Shown piece by piece: positions 54,851 to 64,000 of a stretch of DNA of 64,000 bases. Made by a program: the position numbers and the translations under genes. Under the pieces are notes generated by a model. It worked only from the letters and a program-made list of their open reading frames with translations, was not told where the DNA came from and made no database searches. Each line of letters starts with the position of its first letter. The first letter of the stretch is position 1. The stretch is from an uncultured Pelagibacteraceae bacterium (GTDB lineage: Bacteria > Pseudomonadota > Alphaproteobacteria > Pelagibacterales > Pelagibacteraceae), in contig CACMZL010000004.1 in the NCBI GenBank assembly GCA_902618205.1, positions 62,001 to 126,000 on the forward strand. The letters are read 5' to 3'.

Positions 54851-56056
54851 TTTTTGTTTTAAACTTCCATCAATTACATCTAAAAACTGGTTAGTTGTTA
54901 AATATTTTGTAGAAGGACCAATAAGTATTGCCAAATCTTTGGTCATTGATCCTGATTCAACTGACTCAACACATACTTCTTCAAGTGTTTTGGCAAATTT
55001 AATTAACTCATCATTGCTATCTAACTTTCCTCTGTGCGCCAAACCTCTTGTCCAAGCAAATATAGATGCAATTGGATTAGTTGATGTTTCTTTACCTTGC
55101 TGATGCATTCTAAAATGTCGAGTTACAGTTCCATGAGCCGCTTCAGCTTCCATTGTTCTGCCGTCAGGTGCCAATAAAACGCTAGTCATTAAACCTAATG
55201 AACCATAACCTTGAGCAACGGTGTCTGACTGAACATCACCATCATAATTTTTACAAGCCCAGATATATTTACCATGCCACTTCATTGCACAAGCAACCAT
55301 ATCGTCGATTAACCTGTGTTCATAAGTTATATTATTTTTTTCAAATTCTGATTTAAAATCTTTTTCAAAAATATTTTGAAATATATCTTTAAATCTACCA
55401 TCATATTTTTTTAGTATGGTATTCTTTGTTGATAAATATACAGGCCATTTTTTTATTAGGCCGTAATTGAAACATGATCTTGCAAAGTCCTCTATTGATT
55501 TATCTAAATTATACATTGAAAGAGCAATACCTGGTCCTGGGAAATCAAATACTTCATATTTCTTTTCATCACTTCCATCTTCTGATGTCCATTTAACTTC
55601 TAATTTACCTTTTCCTGGAACTAAAAAATCTATGGCTCTGTACTGATCACCAAAAGCATGCCTTCCAATAATTAACGGATCTGTCCAAGATGGGACAAGT
55701 TTAGGAATATTTTTACAAATTATTGGCTCTCTAAATACTGTTCCTCCAATAATATTTCTTATTGTTCCATTCGGTGATCTCCACATTTTCTTTAATTTAA
55801 ATTCTTCAACTCGCGCCTCGTCAGGAGTAATAGTTGCGCATTTGATACCTACTCCATTCTTTTTAATTGCATTAGCACAGTCGATGGTAATTTTGTCATC
55901 TGTATCATCCCTGCTTTTCATTCCTAGATCGTAATACTCAATGCCTAAATCTAAATAAGGTAGAATTAATTTGTTTTTGATGAATTCCCAAATTACTCTT
56001 GTCATTTCATCGCCGTCTAGCTCGACAATGGGATTTTTTACCTTAATTTTGCTCAT
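54842..56056 (-). CDS. icd: NADP-dependent isocitrate dehydrogenase, eukaryote-like type
   Basis: A TCA enzyme giving 2-oxoglutarate and NADPH. With the ATG at 56056 ([23 protein letters not shown]) it has 404 residues, as expected for the homodimeric type found in eukaryotes and alphaproteobacteria rather than E. coli Icd. Substrate residues are in [21 protein letters not shown] and [32 protein letters not shown]-binding [13 protein letters not shown] follows. The longer frame to 56101 would add residues outside the family pattern. Confidence 0.96.
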   Translation of the reverse strand: MSKIKVKNPIVELDGDEMTRVIWEFIKNKLILPYLDLGIEYYDLGMKSRDDTDDKITIDCANAIKKNGVGIKCATITPDEARVEEFKLKKMWRSPNGTIRNIIGGTVFREPIICKNIPKLVPSWTDPLIIGRHAFGDQYRAIDFLVPGKGKLEVKWTSEDGSDEKKYEVFDFPGPGIALSMYNLDKSIEDFARSCFNYGLIKKWPVYLSTKNTILKKYDGRFKDIFQNIFEKDFKSEFEKNNITYEHRLIDDMVACAMKWHGKYIWACKNYDGDVQSDTVAQGYGSLGLMTSVLLAPDGRTMEAEAAHGTVTRHFRMHQQGKETSTNPIASIFAWTRGLAHRGKLDSNDELIKFAKTLEEVCVESVESGSMTKDLAILIGPSTKYLTTNQFLDVIDGSLKQKLN

Positions 56057-56130
56057 TTTTTGATGTATCTTAATAATTGAATTTATACTTTTTATATACA
56101 TATTAATCCAGAATTATCAATTGAACGATT

Positions 56131-56778
56131 ATGATAGACAAAATTTTTCCAAAGATTCATAACGAAGGCTATAAATTTATAGTAATTTTCGTAGTAGCAA
56201 CGATCATTCTATATTTCATTCATGGTTTTTTAGGTTTCATAGGATTGGTTTTAAGTATTTGGTGTTATTATTTTTTTAGAGATCCAGAAAGAATTCCAAT
56301 AAATGATGAGAACTATTTAATAAGTCCTGCTGACGGATTGGTTTTACAAGTTTTAGATACAAACGGACCAAAAGAATTGGGCCTTGAAAATAAAAAATTT
56401 AAGAAAGTAAGTATATTTATGAATGTATTTGACTGTCATGTGAATAGATCTCCATGTTCAGGAAAAATTGAAGAAATTTTATATAAACCAGGAAAATTTA
56501 TTAATGCATCTCTTGATAAAGCTAGCGAAGACAATGAAAGAAATTATTATAAAATTAAAAATTCTCATGGAGAAGACATAATTGTAGTCCAAATAGCAGG
56601 ACTGGTTGCACGGAGAATAGTAACAGATACCTCAGTTGAAGAAAATGTCGATCAAGGATCTAGAATAGGGATGATTAGATTCGGAAGTAGAGCAGATTTA
56701 TATTTTGAAAACTATGAACCATTAGTAAAAGTTAATCAAAGAGCAGTTGCTGGAGAAACATTGATAGCTAAAAGATAA
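56131..56778 (+). CDS. psd: Phosphatidylserine decarboxylase proenzyme (short type)
   Basis: It makes phosphatidylethanolamine. The 215 residues include an N-terminal membrane pair (about 18-55), YFFRDPERIPI, SPADGLVLQV, FMNVFDCHVNRSP, and the self-cleavage site in MIRFGSRADLYF, where cleavage at Gly-Ser creates the pyruvoyl group. It matches the short Psd class common in alphaproteobacteria. It stands 1 base upstream of pssA, so the two steps of PE synthesis are co-transcribed. Confidence 0.95.
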   Translation: MIDKIFPKIHNEGYKFIVIFVVATIILYFIHGFLGFIGLVLSIWCYYFFRDPERIPINDENYLISPADGLVLQVLDTNGPKELGLENKKFKKVSIFMNVFDCHVNRSPCSGKIEEILYKPGKFINASLDKASEDNERNYYKIKNSHGEDIIVVQIAGLVARRIVTDTSVEENVDQGSRIGMIRFGSRADLYFENYEPLVKVNQRAVAGETLIAKR

Positions 56779-57576
56779 ATGGAAAATCCAAAAAAGAATA
56801 TAAGACTAGTTTCAAATAAAAATTCAAGAGTTATTTTGCCAAATATTATGACACTGGTTGGAGTGTGTATTGGCTTAACTTCAATTAAATTTGCATTTGA
56901 TGGAAGATTTGAATTATCCGTTATTGCAGTTTTAATTGCCGCAATTATTGATGGTTTAGATGGAAGAATTGCAAGATTAATTAAAGCCACATCAAAAGTT
57001 GGAAAAGAATTAGACTCATTAACTGATGTAATTAGTTTTGGAGTTGCACCAGCATTCATAATGTATTTTTGGGCTCTAGATAATATTGGCAGATTTGGTT
57101 GGTTAATATCTTTAATATATGTAGTTTGTGTTGCCTTAAGACTTGCAAGATTTAATGTTTCAACAGGAGGTGAGCCTTCTTGGAGAGATAACTTTTTTGA
57201 AGGTATTCCATCACCAGCAGGAGGAGTATTAGTTTTAATGCCATTGATTTATAGTTTAAGTGAGGTTCAGTTTATAACTATTAATAAAAATATAATTGTT
57301 CCATCTTTATTCATTATTATTTCTGTACTTTTGATAAGTAAAATTCCCACATATTCTTTAAAAAGAATCGTAGTTCCAAGAAGTACTTCAATATTTCTTC
57401 TATTTGGAATAATTTTATTTTTTGGTTTGTTGCTAATATATACCTTTAATACAATTATAATTTCAGGAATTATTTATTTACTAATGATTCCAGCGAGCTC
57501 AATCCATTACCTATTTTTGAAAAAACAAAATAAAGAAAAAGATGATAGCGTTGATCATCACGAAGATATTTTGTAA
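56779..57576 (+). CDS. pssA: CDP-diacylglycerol-serine O-phosphatidyltransferase
   Basis: It makes phosphatidylserine, the substrate of Psd. The 265 residues form 6-8 membrane segments. The CDP-alcohol phosphotransferase motif is complete: DGLDGRIARLIKATSKVGKELDSLTD. Other typical stretches: ITINKN and a basic cytoplasmic N terminus. It overlaps the downstream glycosyltransferase start by one base. Confidence 0.95.
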   Translation: MENPKKNIRLVSNKNSRVILPNIMTLVGVCIGLTSIKFAFDGRFELSVIAVLIAAIIDGLDGRIARLIKATSKVGKELDSLTDVISFGVAPAFIMYFWALDNIGRFGWLISLIYVVCVALRLARFNVSTGGEPSWRDNFFEGIPSPAGGVLVLMPLIYSLSEVQFITINKNIIVPSLFIIISVLLISKIPTYSLKRIVVPRSTSIFLLFGIILFFGLLLIYTFNTIIISGIIYLLMIPASSIHYLFLKKQNKEKDDSVDHHEDIL

Positions 57577-58490
57577 TGAAAGAGAATGCAATTATTTCTC
57601 TAGCAGATTCTAATTACTTTGAATTGCTAAATGAATTAATAGATTCTATTAAACAATTCAATCACAGTGAAAAGGTTGCTATTTGTATACTTGATGCGGG
57701 TTTAACAGAGGAGCAAACTGCTCTTCTAAAAAATAAAGTAGATGAGATCAAAAAAGCTGAATGGGATATTGAGGTTCCACAATCTAAAGTTAAAGGTAAA
57801 GAATGGCTAAAAAGTCAGGTATCAAGAGCTTTTCTTCCAAAATATTTTCCTAACTATAAAAAATATCTGTGGATTGATTGTGATGCTTGGGTTCAAGATT
57901 GGAGTTCAATAGACTTATATTTTAAGGCTTGTGATAATGGCAAGCTAGGTATTACCCAGACAATGACACCTGGATATAGAATATTAAGTAACGTTAATTG
58001 GTTGTTTGGAAAATTAGCCATTATAAAATCTCAAAATTTTAAACATGCTATTAAATCTAAAATTGATATTAATAAAGCAAGAAAGTTAGCATTTGCTCCG
58101 CATATTAATATTGGTGTTTTCTCATTAGAAAAAGACTCTAATTGTTGGAATGTTTGGCAAAAAAATTTAAAAAATACTCTTAGTCATGGCCAAATATTTG
58201 GTTCAGAGCAACTAGCAATAAATATATGCGTATATATTGATAATGTAGATGTTGAATTTCTTCCTCATAATTGCAACTGGTTGGCCAGCAACTTACTTCC
58301 AAAGTTTGATGATAAGAATAAAATTTTCGTGGAACCTTTTTTACCAAATCATAAAATTGGAATTATACATTTGGCTAGTGGGATTAAAGTAAATGATAAA
58401 GATATGAGAAACGAAAAAAATCTAGAGATAGAATTAAATACTTTGGATAATAATAAAATCTCAAAATCTTTAAGGTTTAAAACTAATTGA
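57576..58490 (+). CDS. GT-A fold glycosyltransferase (GT8-like)
   Basis: A 304-residue cytoplasmic protein. It begins AIISLADSNYFELLNELIDSI; the nucleotide-sugar motif is KKYLWIDCDAWVQDW (D-x-D), followed by PHINIGVFSLEKDS and FGSEQLAINICVYI near the C-terminal part, a pattern seen in GT8-like transferases. It is probably co-transcribed with pssA and rlmE. The substrate is unknown. Confidence 0.75.
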   Translation: MKENAIISLADSNYFELLNELIDSIKQFNHSEKVAICILDAGLTEEQTALLKNKVDEIKKAEWDIEVPQSKVKGKEWLKSQVSRAFLPKYFPNYKKYLWIDCDAWVQDWSSIDLYFKACDNGKLGITQTMTPGYRILSNVNWLFGKLAIIKSQNFKHAIKSKIDINKARKLAFAPHINIGVFSLEKDSNCWNVWQKNLKNTLSHGQIFGSEQLAINICVYIDNVDVEFLPHNCNWLASNLLPKFDDKNKIFVEPFLPNHKIGIIHLASGIKVNDKDMRNEKNLEIELNTLDNNKISKSLRFKTN

Positions 58491-59098
58491 AAAAAAATAA
58501 AATCTCAAAAAATTGGATTAATAAGCAGAGAAGAGATATTTATGTTAGACAATCAAAAGTTGAAGGATATAGATCAAGAGCTGTTTATAAATTAAAAGAA
58601 ATAAACGAAAAATTTAAATTTTTAAAAAATAATATATCAGTAATAGATCTTGGAGCTGCTCCTGGAAGCTGGTCTCAATATATATCAAGTAATTTAAAAT
58701 GTAATAAGCACTTAGCAATAGATTTAAAAGAAATAGAAGAAATAAAGAATGTAAAAATTTTAAAAGGAGATTTTACGGATACTGAGCAACAAAATAAAAT
58801 TAATAATTATTTTGGTGGAAAAATTGACCTAATTATTTCAGATATGGCAGTCAATACTACGGGAAATAAAAATCTAGACTCTATGGTAACTGGAGAATTA
58901 GTTTTAGAAGCTTTGGATTTTGCTACAAAAATGATGAAGCCAAATGGCTATTTTGTCTCAAAATTATTTATGGGAACTTCATTTAATGAGATAATTGCAT
59001 TTTCAAAAAAAAATTTTGTAAAATTTAATGTCTATAAGCCTCCCGCAAGTAGAAAAGACTCTAAAGAAAGTTTTTTAATCTGCAAAAATTTAAGATAG
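58487..59098 (+). CDS. rlmE: 23S rRNA Um2552 methyltransferase RlmE (FtsJ/RrmJ)
   Basis: It methylates the 2'-O of U2552 in the ribosomal A-loop. The 203 residues start at TTG overlapping the upstream stop, then WINKQRRDIYVRQSKVEGYRSRAVYKLKEI, the SAM motif VIDLGAAPGSWSQYI, ISDMAVNTTGN and YFVSKLFMGTSFNEI. The catalytic tetrad K-D-K-E is plausible: K42-region, D117-region, K and E in the C-terminal half. Only 37 bases separate it from guaB. Confidence 0.93.
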   Translation: MKKNKISKNWINKQRRDIYVRQSKVEGYRSRAVYKLKEINEKFKFLKNNISVIDLGAAPGSWSQYISSNLKCNKHLAIDLKEIEEIKNVKILKGDFTDTEQQNKINNYFGGKIDLIISDMAVNTTGNKNLDSMVTGELVLEALDFATKMMKPNGYFVSKLFMGTSFNEIIAFSKKNFVKFNVYKPPASRKDSKESFLICKNLR

Positions 59099-59135
59099 AT
59101 ACTTTCAATTTTTTTAGAATCGTTTATATAAGGAC

Positions 59136-60200
59136 ATGGATCCTATCAAAGAAGCGCTCACTTTCGATGATGTAACTTTAGTACCAAATTATTCTGAAAT
59201 TTTACCTTCAGAAGTAAAGACAGAAGTTAAATTATCAAAACACTTAAATATCTCTATACCCCTTCTAACTTCAGCAATGGATACTGTAACAGAGTCTAAT
59301 ATGGCTATTTCAATCGGTAAAAAGGGTGGAATAGGTGTTATACATAGAAATTTATCAATAAATGATCAGATAAAAGAAATAAGAAAAGTAAAAGCAAAAA
59401 AAATGTTAGTTGGTGCAGCTGTTGGTGCAAGTTTAAACGAACACATAAGAGCTCAAAAGATTTTAAAAGAAAATATCGATTTAATTGTTGTTGATACAGC
59501 TCATGGCCACACAAAAAAAGTAGCTGAAATAATAAAAAAAATTAAAAAAATTAAACCAACTAAAACAGCTTTATGTGCAGGTAATATTGCTACAGCAGAA
59601 GCAGCTAAATTTCTGATTAAGCAAGGAGTAGATATTATAAAAGTTGGAATTGGACCAGGATCTATATGCACTACAAGATTAGTTGCCGGGATTGGAGTTC
59701 CACAGTTAAGTGCAATTTTAGATGTAAAAAAAGGTATGGGCAAAAGTAAAACAACATTAATAGCTGATGGAGGTATCAAATTTTCTGGGGATATTGCAAA
59801 AGCACTTGCAGCAGGAGCAGATGCGGTGATGATTGGATCATTATTTGCAGGAACAGATCAGGCTCCAGGTAGAATTATAAAAAGAGGTGGTAAATTATTT
59901 AAAAGTTTTAGGGGCATGGGATCTATTGGAGCAATGAATAAAGGATCAGCAGATAGATATTTTCAATCAAAACAAAAAGATACTTCAAAATATGTAGCAG
60001 AAGGTGTTGAAGGTTTTATTAAATACAAAGGCACAGTTGAAAAAATAATCTACCAACTAGTAGGGGGTTTAAAATCATCAATGGGATATTTGGGTGCAAA
60101 AAGAATTAAAGATCTTAGAAAAAAACCAAAATTTGTCAAAATTACTAAAGCAGGTTTTTATGAAAGTATGGTACATAACATAGACGAAATAAAAAGATGA
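59136..60200 (+). CDS. guaB: IMP dehydrogenase lacking the CBS domains
   Basis: It oxidises IMP to XMP, the first committed GMP step. At 354 residues it is about 130 shorter than usual. The barrel passes from SINDQIKEIRKVK straight into LVGAAVGAS near residue 90, where the tandem CBS (Bateman) domains are normally inserted. Catalytic parts are intact: C178 in GPGSICTTR, DGGIKFSGD, the flap RGMGSIGAMNKGSADRYF with Arg-Tyr, and EGVEGFIKYKG. It overlaps the next gene by 4 bases. GMP reductase has a similar length, but these motifs are IMPDH-like. Confidence 0.93.
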   Translation: MDPIKEALTFDDVTLVPNYSEILPSEVKTEVKLSKHLNISIPLLTSAMDTVTESNMAISIGKKGGIGVIHRNLSINDQIKEIRKVKAKKMLVGAAVGASLNEHIRAQKILKENIDLIVVDTAHGHTKKVAEIIKKIKKIKPTKTALCAGNIATAEAAKFLIKQGVDIIKVGIGPGSICTTRLVAGIGVPQLSAILDVKKGMGKSKTTLIADGGIKFSGDIAKALAAGADAVMIGSLFAGTDQAPGRIIKRGGKLFKSFRGMGSIGAMNKGSADRYFQSKQKDTSKYVAEGVEGFIKYKGTVEKIIYQLVGGLKSSMGYLGAKRIKDLRKKPKFVKITKAGFYESMVHNIDEIKR

Positions 60201-60631
60201 TAAAAAAAATTACCTTAGCAATAATTTTACTTTTTACTTTAATTTTTAATGTTAACGCGGAGAAAGTTAATTTTTTTGATGAAGCAAAAAATCTTTATGA
60301 AAATGAAAAATATGAAGATTCAAAATTTTTATTTCAAAGAAATATTGTATACAATCCCAAAGACTCAAAGTCATATCTATATTTAGCAAAAATATTTAAA
60401 AATGAAGAAAACAAAATAGAACTGGAAAAAAATATAAATACAGTCTTACTACTCGAGCCAAACAACGAAGAGGCAATGTATCTATTAATAGATATTGAGT
60501 TAGAAAGATCTAATTTTTCTAAAGCAGAAGAACTTAGAGAAGATTTTAAGAAAATATGCTCGAACCTTTGTGATAAAATTGCATCTATTAACAAACGCCT
60601 AAAAGAGTTTGAAAAAAAAGATGCGTCTTGA
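60197..60631 (+). CDS. exported TPR-like small protein
   Basis: A 144-residue protein with a signal peptide (about 1-21, ending NVNAE) and two to three tetratricopeptide-like helices: [43 protein letters not shown] and [29 protein letters not shown]. It is probably a periplasmic scaffolding protein. It sits between guaB and guaA, overlapping both, but nothing suggests a role in purine synthesis. Confidence 0.75.
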   Translation: MIKKITLAIILLFTLIFNVNAEKVNFFDEAKNLYENEKYEDSKFLFQRNIVYNPKDSKSYLYLAKIFKNEENKIELEKNINTVLLLEPNNEEAMYLLIDIELERSNFSKAEELREDFKKICSNLCDKIASINKRLKEFEKKDAS

Positions 60632-62180
60632 AAATAATCTAGATAAAATTTTAATAATCGATTTTGGGTCTCAGTTTACACAATTAATTGCAAGAAAAGT
60701 AAGAGAATTAAATGTTTTTTGTGAAATTATAAGTCACAACAAACTTAAAGACTACAAAAATGAAAAAAATGTGAAAGGCATCATTTTATCAGGTGGTCCC
60801 TTAAATGTTTACCAAAATAAAAAAGTTAAATTCAATAAAAGTATATTAAGCTCAAATATTCCAATTTTAGGTATTTGTTTTGGCCACCAGATAATCTCTA
60901 AAGAATTAGGAGGTAAAGTAAAACGAGCAAAATCAAGAGAATTCGGGTTAGCAAAAGTTTCAAAATTAAAAAAAAGCGCTTTGACTGAAAATTTCTTTTC
61001 AAAAAAATCTACCAATGTATGGATGAGTCATGGAGATGAGGTAATTAAATTACCTAAAGGTTTTAAAGTTATAGCAAAATCCTCAAATTCAAAATTATGC
61101 ATGATAGAAAATATAAAAAAAAAAATATATGGCATACAGTTTCATCCAGAAGTTTCCCATACAGTTAAAGGCAAAGTAATATTAAAAAACTTTGTAATTA
61201 AAATTTGTAAAATTAAAAAAAATTGGACATCGAAAAATCAAAAATCCAAACTTATGCAGCAAATTAAAGAACAAGTTGGAAATTCTAAAGTAATTTGTGC
61301 ATTATCTGGTGGAGTAGATAGTAGTGTAGTAGCAAAATTAATTAGTAATGCGATTGGAAAAAACTTAACTTGTATATTCGTTAATACTGGTCTGCTCAGA
61401 AAAAATGAAGAAAAACAAGTAGTAAATACTTTTAGAAAAAAATTTAAGTTGAATTTAATTTATATAAATGCTGAACAATTATTCATTAGCAAATTAAAAA
61501 ATGTAATAGATCCAGAAAAAAAAAGAAAAATTATTGGAAATTTATTTATCAAACTTTTTGAAAAATACGCAAAAAAAATAAAAAATGTAAAATTTTTAGC
61601 CCAAGGAACTCTATACCCTGATCTAATTGAAAGTAAGTCTGTCACAGGAAGTCAAACTTCAAAAATTAAGTCTCATCATAATGTTGGTGGTTTACCAAAA
61701 AGAATGAAATTAAAATTAGTTGAACCATTGAAGTATTTGTTTAAAGACGAAGTTAGAATGTTAGGTTTAGAATTAAATTTAAGTAAAGAAATTATTTCTA
61801 GACATCCTTTTCCTGGTCCAGGTTTAGCCATTAGAATGCCAGGCATAATTACTAAAGAAAAAATAAAAATTTTAAAAGAAGCAGATAATTATTTTGTAAA
61901 TGCATTAAGAGAACACAATCTATATCATAAGATATGGCAGGCTTATGCCGCATTACTACCTGTTAAAACAGTTGGTGTAATGGGAGACAATAGAACCTAT
62001 GAATATTTATGCTTGCTAAGAGCAATAACATCTGAAGATGGAATGACAGCAGATTATTTTCAATTTAATAAATCATTTATGCAAATGGTATCAAATAAAA
62101 TTGTTAACAACATTAGAGGTATAAATAGAGTAGTCTATGATGTGACCTCTAAACCACCAAGCACTATTGAACTAGAATAA
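60621..62180 (+). CDS. guaA: GMP synthase (glutamine-hydrolysing) GuaA
   Basis: It aminates XMP to GMP. With the ATG at 60621 it has 519 residues. The glutaminase half has [28 protein letters not shown], the nucleophile in GICFGHQII, and FHPEVSHT; the ATP-PPase half has [14 protein letters not shown]; the C terminus ends [15 protein letters not shown]. The frame extends to a TTG at 60609. Either start overlaps the TPR gene. Downstream of guaB, it completes GMP synthesis. Confidence 0.97.
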   Translation: MRLENNLDKILIIDFGSQFTQLIARKVRELNVFCEIISHNKLKDYKNEKNVKGIILSGGPLNVYQNKKVKFNKSILSSNIPILGICFGHQIISKELGGKVKRAKSREFGLAKVSKLKKSALTENFFSKKSTNVWMSHGDEVIKLPKGFKVIAKSSNSKLCMIENIKKKIYGIQFHPEVSHTVKGKVILKNFVIKICKIKKNWTSKNQKSKLMQQIKEQVGNSKVICALSGGVDSSVVAKLISNAIGKNLTCIFVNTGLLRKNEEKQVVNTFRKKFKLNLIYINAEQLFISKLKNVIDPEKKRKIIGNLFIKLFEKYAKKIKNVKFLAQGTLYPDLIESKSVTGSQTSKIKSHHNVGGLPKRMKLKLVEPLKYLFKDEVRMLGLELNLSKEIISRHPFPGPGLAIRMPGIITKEKIKILKEADNYFVNALREHNLYHKIWQAYAALLPVKTVGVMGDNRTYEYLCLLRAITSEDGMTADYFQFNKSFMQMVSNKIVNNIRGINRVVYDVTSKPPSTIELE

Positions 62181-62200
62181 AAATAAATTATAATTTTACT

Positions 62201-62620
62201 ATGAAATATTTACACACAATGATCAGAATTTCTAATATAGAGGAATCTTTAAAATTTTTTTGTGATGGACTGGGTTTAAAAGAGAAAAAAAGAATGGAAA
62301 ATGAAAAAGGTAGATATACATTAATTTTTTTAGCTGCACCAAACGACAGTGATGCAGAAATTGAACTTACTTATAATTGGGATGGAGACAACTTAGGAGA
62401 GGGATCTAGAAATTTTGGTCACTTAGCTTATAGAGTTAAAAATATATACGAAATATGTCAAAGACTAATGGATATGGGTTATACAATAAATAGACCACCC
62501 AGAGATGGCCATATGGCATTTGTGAAATCACCAGATAAAATATCAATTGAAATACTTCAGGAAGGAAATCTTCCTCCCAAAGAGCCTTGGTCATCAATGG
62601 AAAATACCGGAACTTGGTAA
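62201..62620 (+). CDS. gloA: Lactoylglutathione lyase (glyoxalase I)
   Basis: A 139-residue vicinal-oxygen-chelate protein that detoxifies methylglyoxal as its glutathione adduct. Motifs: HTMIRISNIEESLKFFCDGLGL (metal His), IELTYNWDGDNLGEGSRNFGHLAYRVKNIYEIC (Glu, His) and SIEILQEG (Glu). The set of ligands fits the nickel/zinc GloA type. It ends 2 bases from the convergent TerC-family gene. Confidence 0.95.
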   Translation: MKYLHTMIRISNIEESLKFFCDGLGLKEKKRMENEKGRYTLIFLAAPNDSDAEIELTYNWDGDNLGEGSRNFGHLAYRVKNIYEICQRLMDMGYTINRPPRDGHMAFVKSPDKISIEILQEGNLPPKEPWSSMENTGTW

Positions 62621-62622
62621 TA

Positions 62623-63234
62623 TTAAAAATATTTTATATATTTTTCATTAATATTTAAAATTTCTAAATCGACTAGTCCACCTATTACTAATTGAATAGC
62701 AACCAATAATATAAAACCTAAGCCTATATAAGCTATCCACAAATGTTTTTGTATATAATTTGCTAAATAAGTAGCTAAGGCTCCAGTAAGAACTACTGAT
62801 AATACTAAGCCAAAAATCATAAAACCAAAATTACCTTTGGCTGCACCCACAACGCCAATAACGTTATCAAAACTAATCGTAATATCTGCAAATAACACTT
62901 TGTAAATACTTTTGATAAATGAAGGTTCCATAGATTTCTTTTTAGGAGACTTAATTTTTTGAATTTCAAATAAATCTTTTCTTAAGTCATTAACAATCCA
63001 AATTAAAAGTAATCCACCAAGAATTTTAATGAAGTAAAACTTAAATAAATATGTTGCAAATATTGCAAATATAACTTTGAAAACTAATGCTCCAACTACT
63101 CCCCAGAATATTATTTTTTTCCTATTTTTTGGGACAAAATTAGCTGCTATTAATCCTATTATTATTGCATTATCTGCCGCAAGAATAATATCTATAAATA
63201 TAATTTGCAGTAAAATGAGTGATTGTTCGATCAA
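62623..63234 (-). CDS. TerC-family membrane protein (YjbE-like)
   Basis: A 203-residue protein with about six membrane segments. The family's acidic intramembrane motifs are visible: IFIDIILAADNAIIIGL at the N terminus and DITISFDNVIGVVGAAKGNFG near residue 120. TerC-type proteins are linked to metal ion export, notably manganese. The 112-base gap upstream, shared with the divergent TRAP gene, shows no clear promoter. Confidence 0.9.
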   Translation of the reverse strand: MIEQSLILLQIIFIDIILAADNAIIIGLIAANFVPKNRKKIIFWGVVGALVFKVIFAIFATYLFKFYFIKILGGLLLIWIVNDLRKDLFEIQKIKSPKKKSMEPSFIKSIYKVLFADITISFDNVIGVVGAAKGNFGFMIFGLVLSVVLTGALATYLANYIQKHLWIAYIGLGFILLVAIQLVIGGLVDLEILNINEKYIKYF

Positions 63235-63346
63235 GATGTTATTATAATAGTAATTATTTATTATTTTTCAATAAAACATCAAAAATATTTATTGATTTAA
63301 GTTTTAATACATAATGAGATATGTTTTTTAGAAATATGGAGGATTT

Positions 63347-64000
63347 ATGAAACTTTTCAAAATTTTGCTCTCTGTTTTATTTTCTGTTCTTTTAACTGCT
63401 AATGCTTTTGCCGCAGAAAAATGGGATATGGCACTTGCATATGGTGCAAGCAACTTCCATTCTGCTAATGCAGCTGAATTTGCTAAAAATGTTTCAGAAA
63501 AAAGTGGAGGGAAATTAACAATAGTAACACACCCAGGTGGATCTCTATTTAAAGGTGGAGAGATATTTAGGGCTGTTAGAACTGGACAAGCTCAAATTGG
63601 TGAGAGATTTATGTCGGCTCTAGGTAAAGAGGATCCGTTATTAGAGATTGATTCACAACCATTTCTTGCGACATCTTATGATGATGCTATGAAACTGTAT
63701 CAAGCATCTAAGCCTGCAATAATTAAAGGTCTAGATCAAAAAGGTCTTGTATTTTTATACGCTGTGCCATGGCCTGCGCAAGGTCTTTATAGTAAAAAGG
63801 AAATTAATAGTGTTGCTGATTTAAAAGGTTTAAAATTTAGAGCATATAATTCTGCAACTATTAGAATGGCCGAGTTGACAGGTATGGCTCCTACAAAAAT
63901 AGAAGCAGCTGAAATAAGCCAAGCATTCTCAACTGGTGCGGTTGAAAGTATGATTACTTCACCAACTACTGGTAAGAACAGTAAAATTTGGGAAAATGGA
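63347..64000 (+). CDS. dctP: TRAP transporter substrate-binding protein DctP-like (3' end outside window)
   Basis: The 218 codons up to the window edge are open. A signal peptide MKLFKILLSVLFSVLLTANA is followed by the mature start EKWDMALAYGASNFHS. DctP signature parts: FAKNVSEKSGGKLTIVTHPGGSLFKGGEIFRAVRTGQAQIGE, IDSQPFLA, and LKGLKFRAYNSATIRMAELTGMAP, where the Arg that binds the carboxylate of ligands is present. A strong GGAGGA lies at 63338-63343. It would capture an organic acid for a sodium-driven TRAP transporter, whose membrane subunits should lie downstream. Confidence 0.93.
   Translation, partial: MKLFKILLSVLFSVLLTANAFAAEKWDMALAYGASNFHSANAAEFAKNVSEKSGGKLTIVTHPGGSLFKGGEIFRAVRTGQAQIGERFMSALGKEDPLLEIDSQPFLATSYDDAMKLYQASKPAIIKGLDQKGLVFLYAVPWPAQGLYSKKEINSVADLKGLKFRAYNSATIRMAELTGMAPTKIEAAEISQAFSTGAVESMITSPTTGKNSKIWENG

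Noticed and set aside
59136-60200. GMP reductase (similar length, no CBS domains)
   Set aside because: The active-site loop, the RGMGSIGAM flap with DRYF, and the C-terminal QLVGGLKSSMGYLGA are IMP dehydrogenase patterns, and guaA is just downstream.
63235-63346. A promoter or riboswitch before the TRAP binding protein
   Set aside because: The gap is A+T-rich with a TTGATT but no -10 at a fitting distance and no paired structure that I could recognise.
1-64000. Mobile elements, prophage or CRISPR
   Set aside because: No transposase, integrase or phage gene, no repeat-spacer pattern and no region of deviating composition was found.

Overview
The window looks like a streamlined SAR11 (Candidatus Pelagibacter-type) marine alphaproteobacterial chromosome. 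The DNA is strongly A+T-rich, intergenic gaps are mostly tens of bases, genes overlap at starts and stops, and a proteorhodopsin is followed by a ferredoxin and a TrxR-like ferredoxin reductase. I see no insertion sequence, prophage, integrase or CRISPR array.

Layout. 1-3.2 kb: the end of dnaG, then rpoD and two tRNA genes. The first tRNA, tRNA-Val(GAC), has an unusual elbow and shares one base with the rpoD stop codon. 3.3-6.9 kb: a small membrane protein, a CIA30-domain protein, the mlaA-mlaC lipid-transport pair on the minus strand, an AmpD-type amidase and the RNase P RNA gene. 7.0-28.1 kb: a nearly complete division and cell-wall (dcw) cluster in the order mraZ-ftsZ-rsmH-ftsL-ftsI-murE/F-mraY-murD-ftsW-murG-murC-murB-ddl-ftsQ-ftsA-lpxC-bamD-ligA. 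Here ftsZ sits second instead of after ftsA, and murE and murF are one continuous reading frame. A promoter with three phased CCCA repeats, a likely MraZ operator, precedes mraZ.

28-39.5 kb: housekeeping genes in alternating orientation: an M24 peptidase, a UvrD-type helicase, an AsmA-like protein, fumC, a MazG-like hydrolase, ygfZ, pyrC, an SMR transporter and prpE. 39.7-42.6 kb: a proteorhodopsin with glutamine at the spectral tuning position (predicted blue-absorbing), a strong terminator, a 2Fe-2S ferredoxin, a ferredoxin-NADP reductase and a GST. 42.6-48.1 kb: dksA; a small glycan locus (GT39-like, a 34-residue membrane microprotein, GT2, a jelly-roll secreted protein); and umuDC behind a perfect alphaproteobacterial LexA box.

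48.2-64 kb: a GFA-family protein, a glycerate-kinase-like protein, a TolC-family protein, recA-alaS, icd, psd-pssA, a GT8-like transferase, rlmE, a guaB lacking its CBS domains, a TPR protein, guaA, a glyoxalase, a TerC-family protein and the start of a TRAP-transporter binding protein.

The strongest points for follow-up are the tRNA-Val elbow, the mraZ operator/promoter, the rearranged dcw cluster, the proteorhodopsin leader structures, the SOS boxes at umuDC and possibly recA, the CBS-less IMP dehydrogenase, and nine convergent gene pairs that meet with 12 bases of overlap to 2 bases of gap. I did not find an obviously new multi-gene system. The novelty here lies in regulatory and architectural details.
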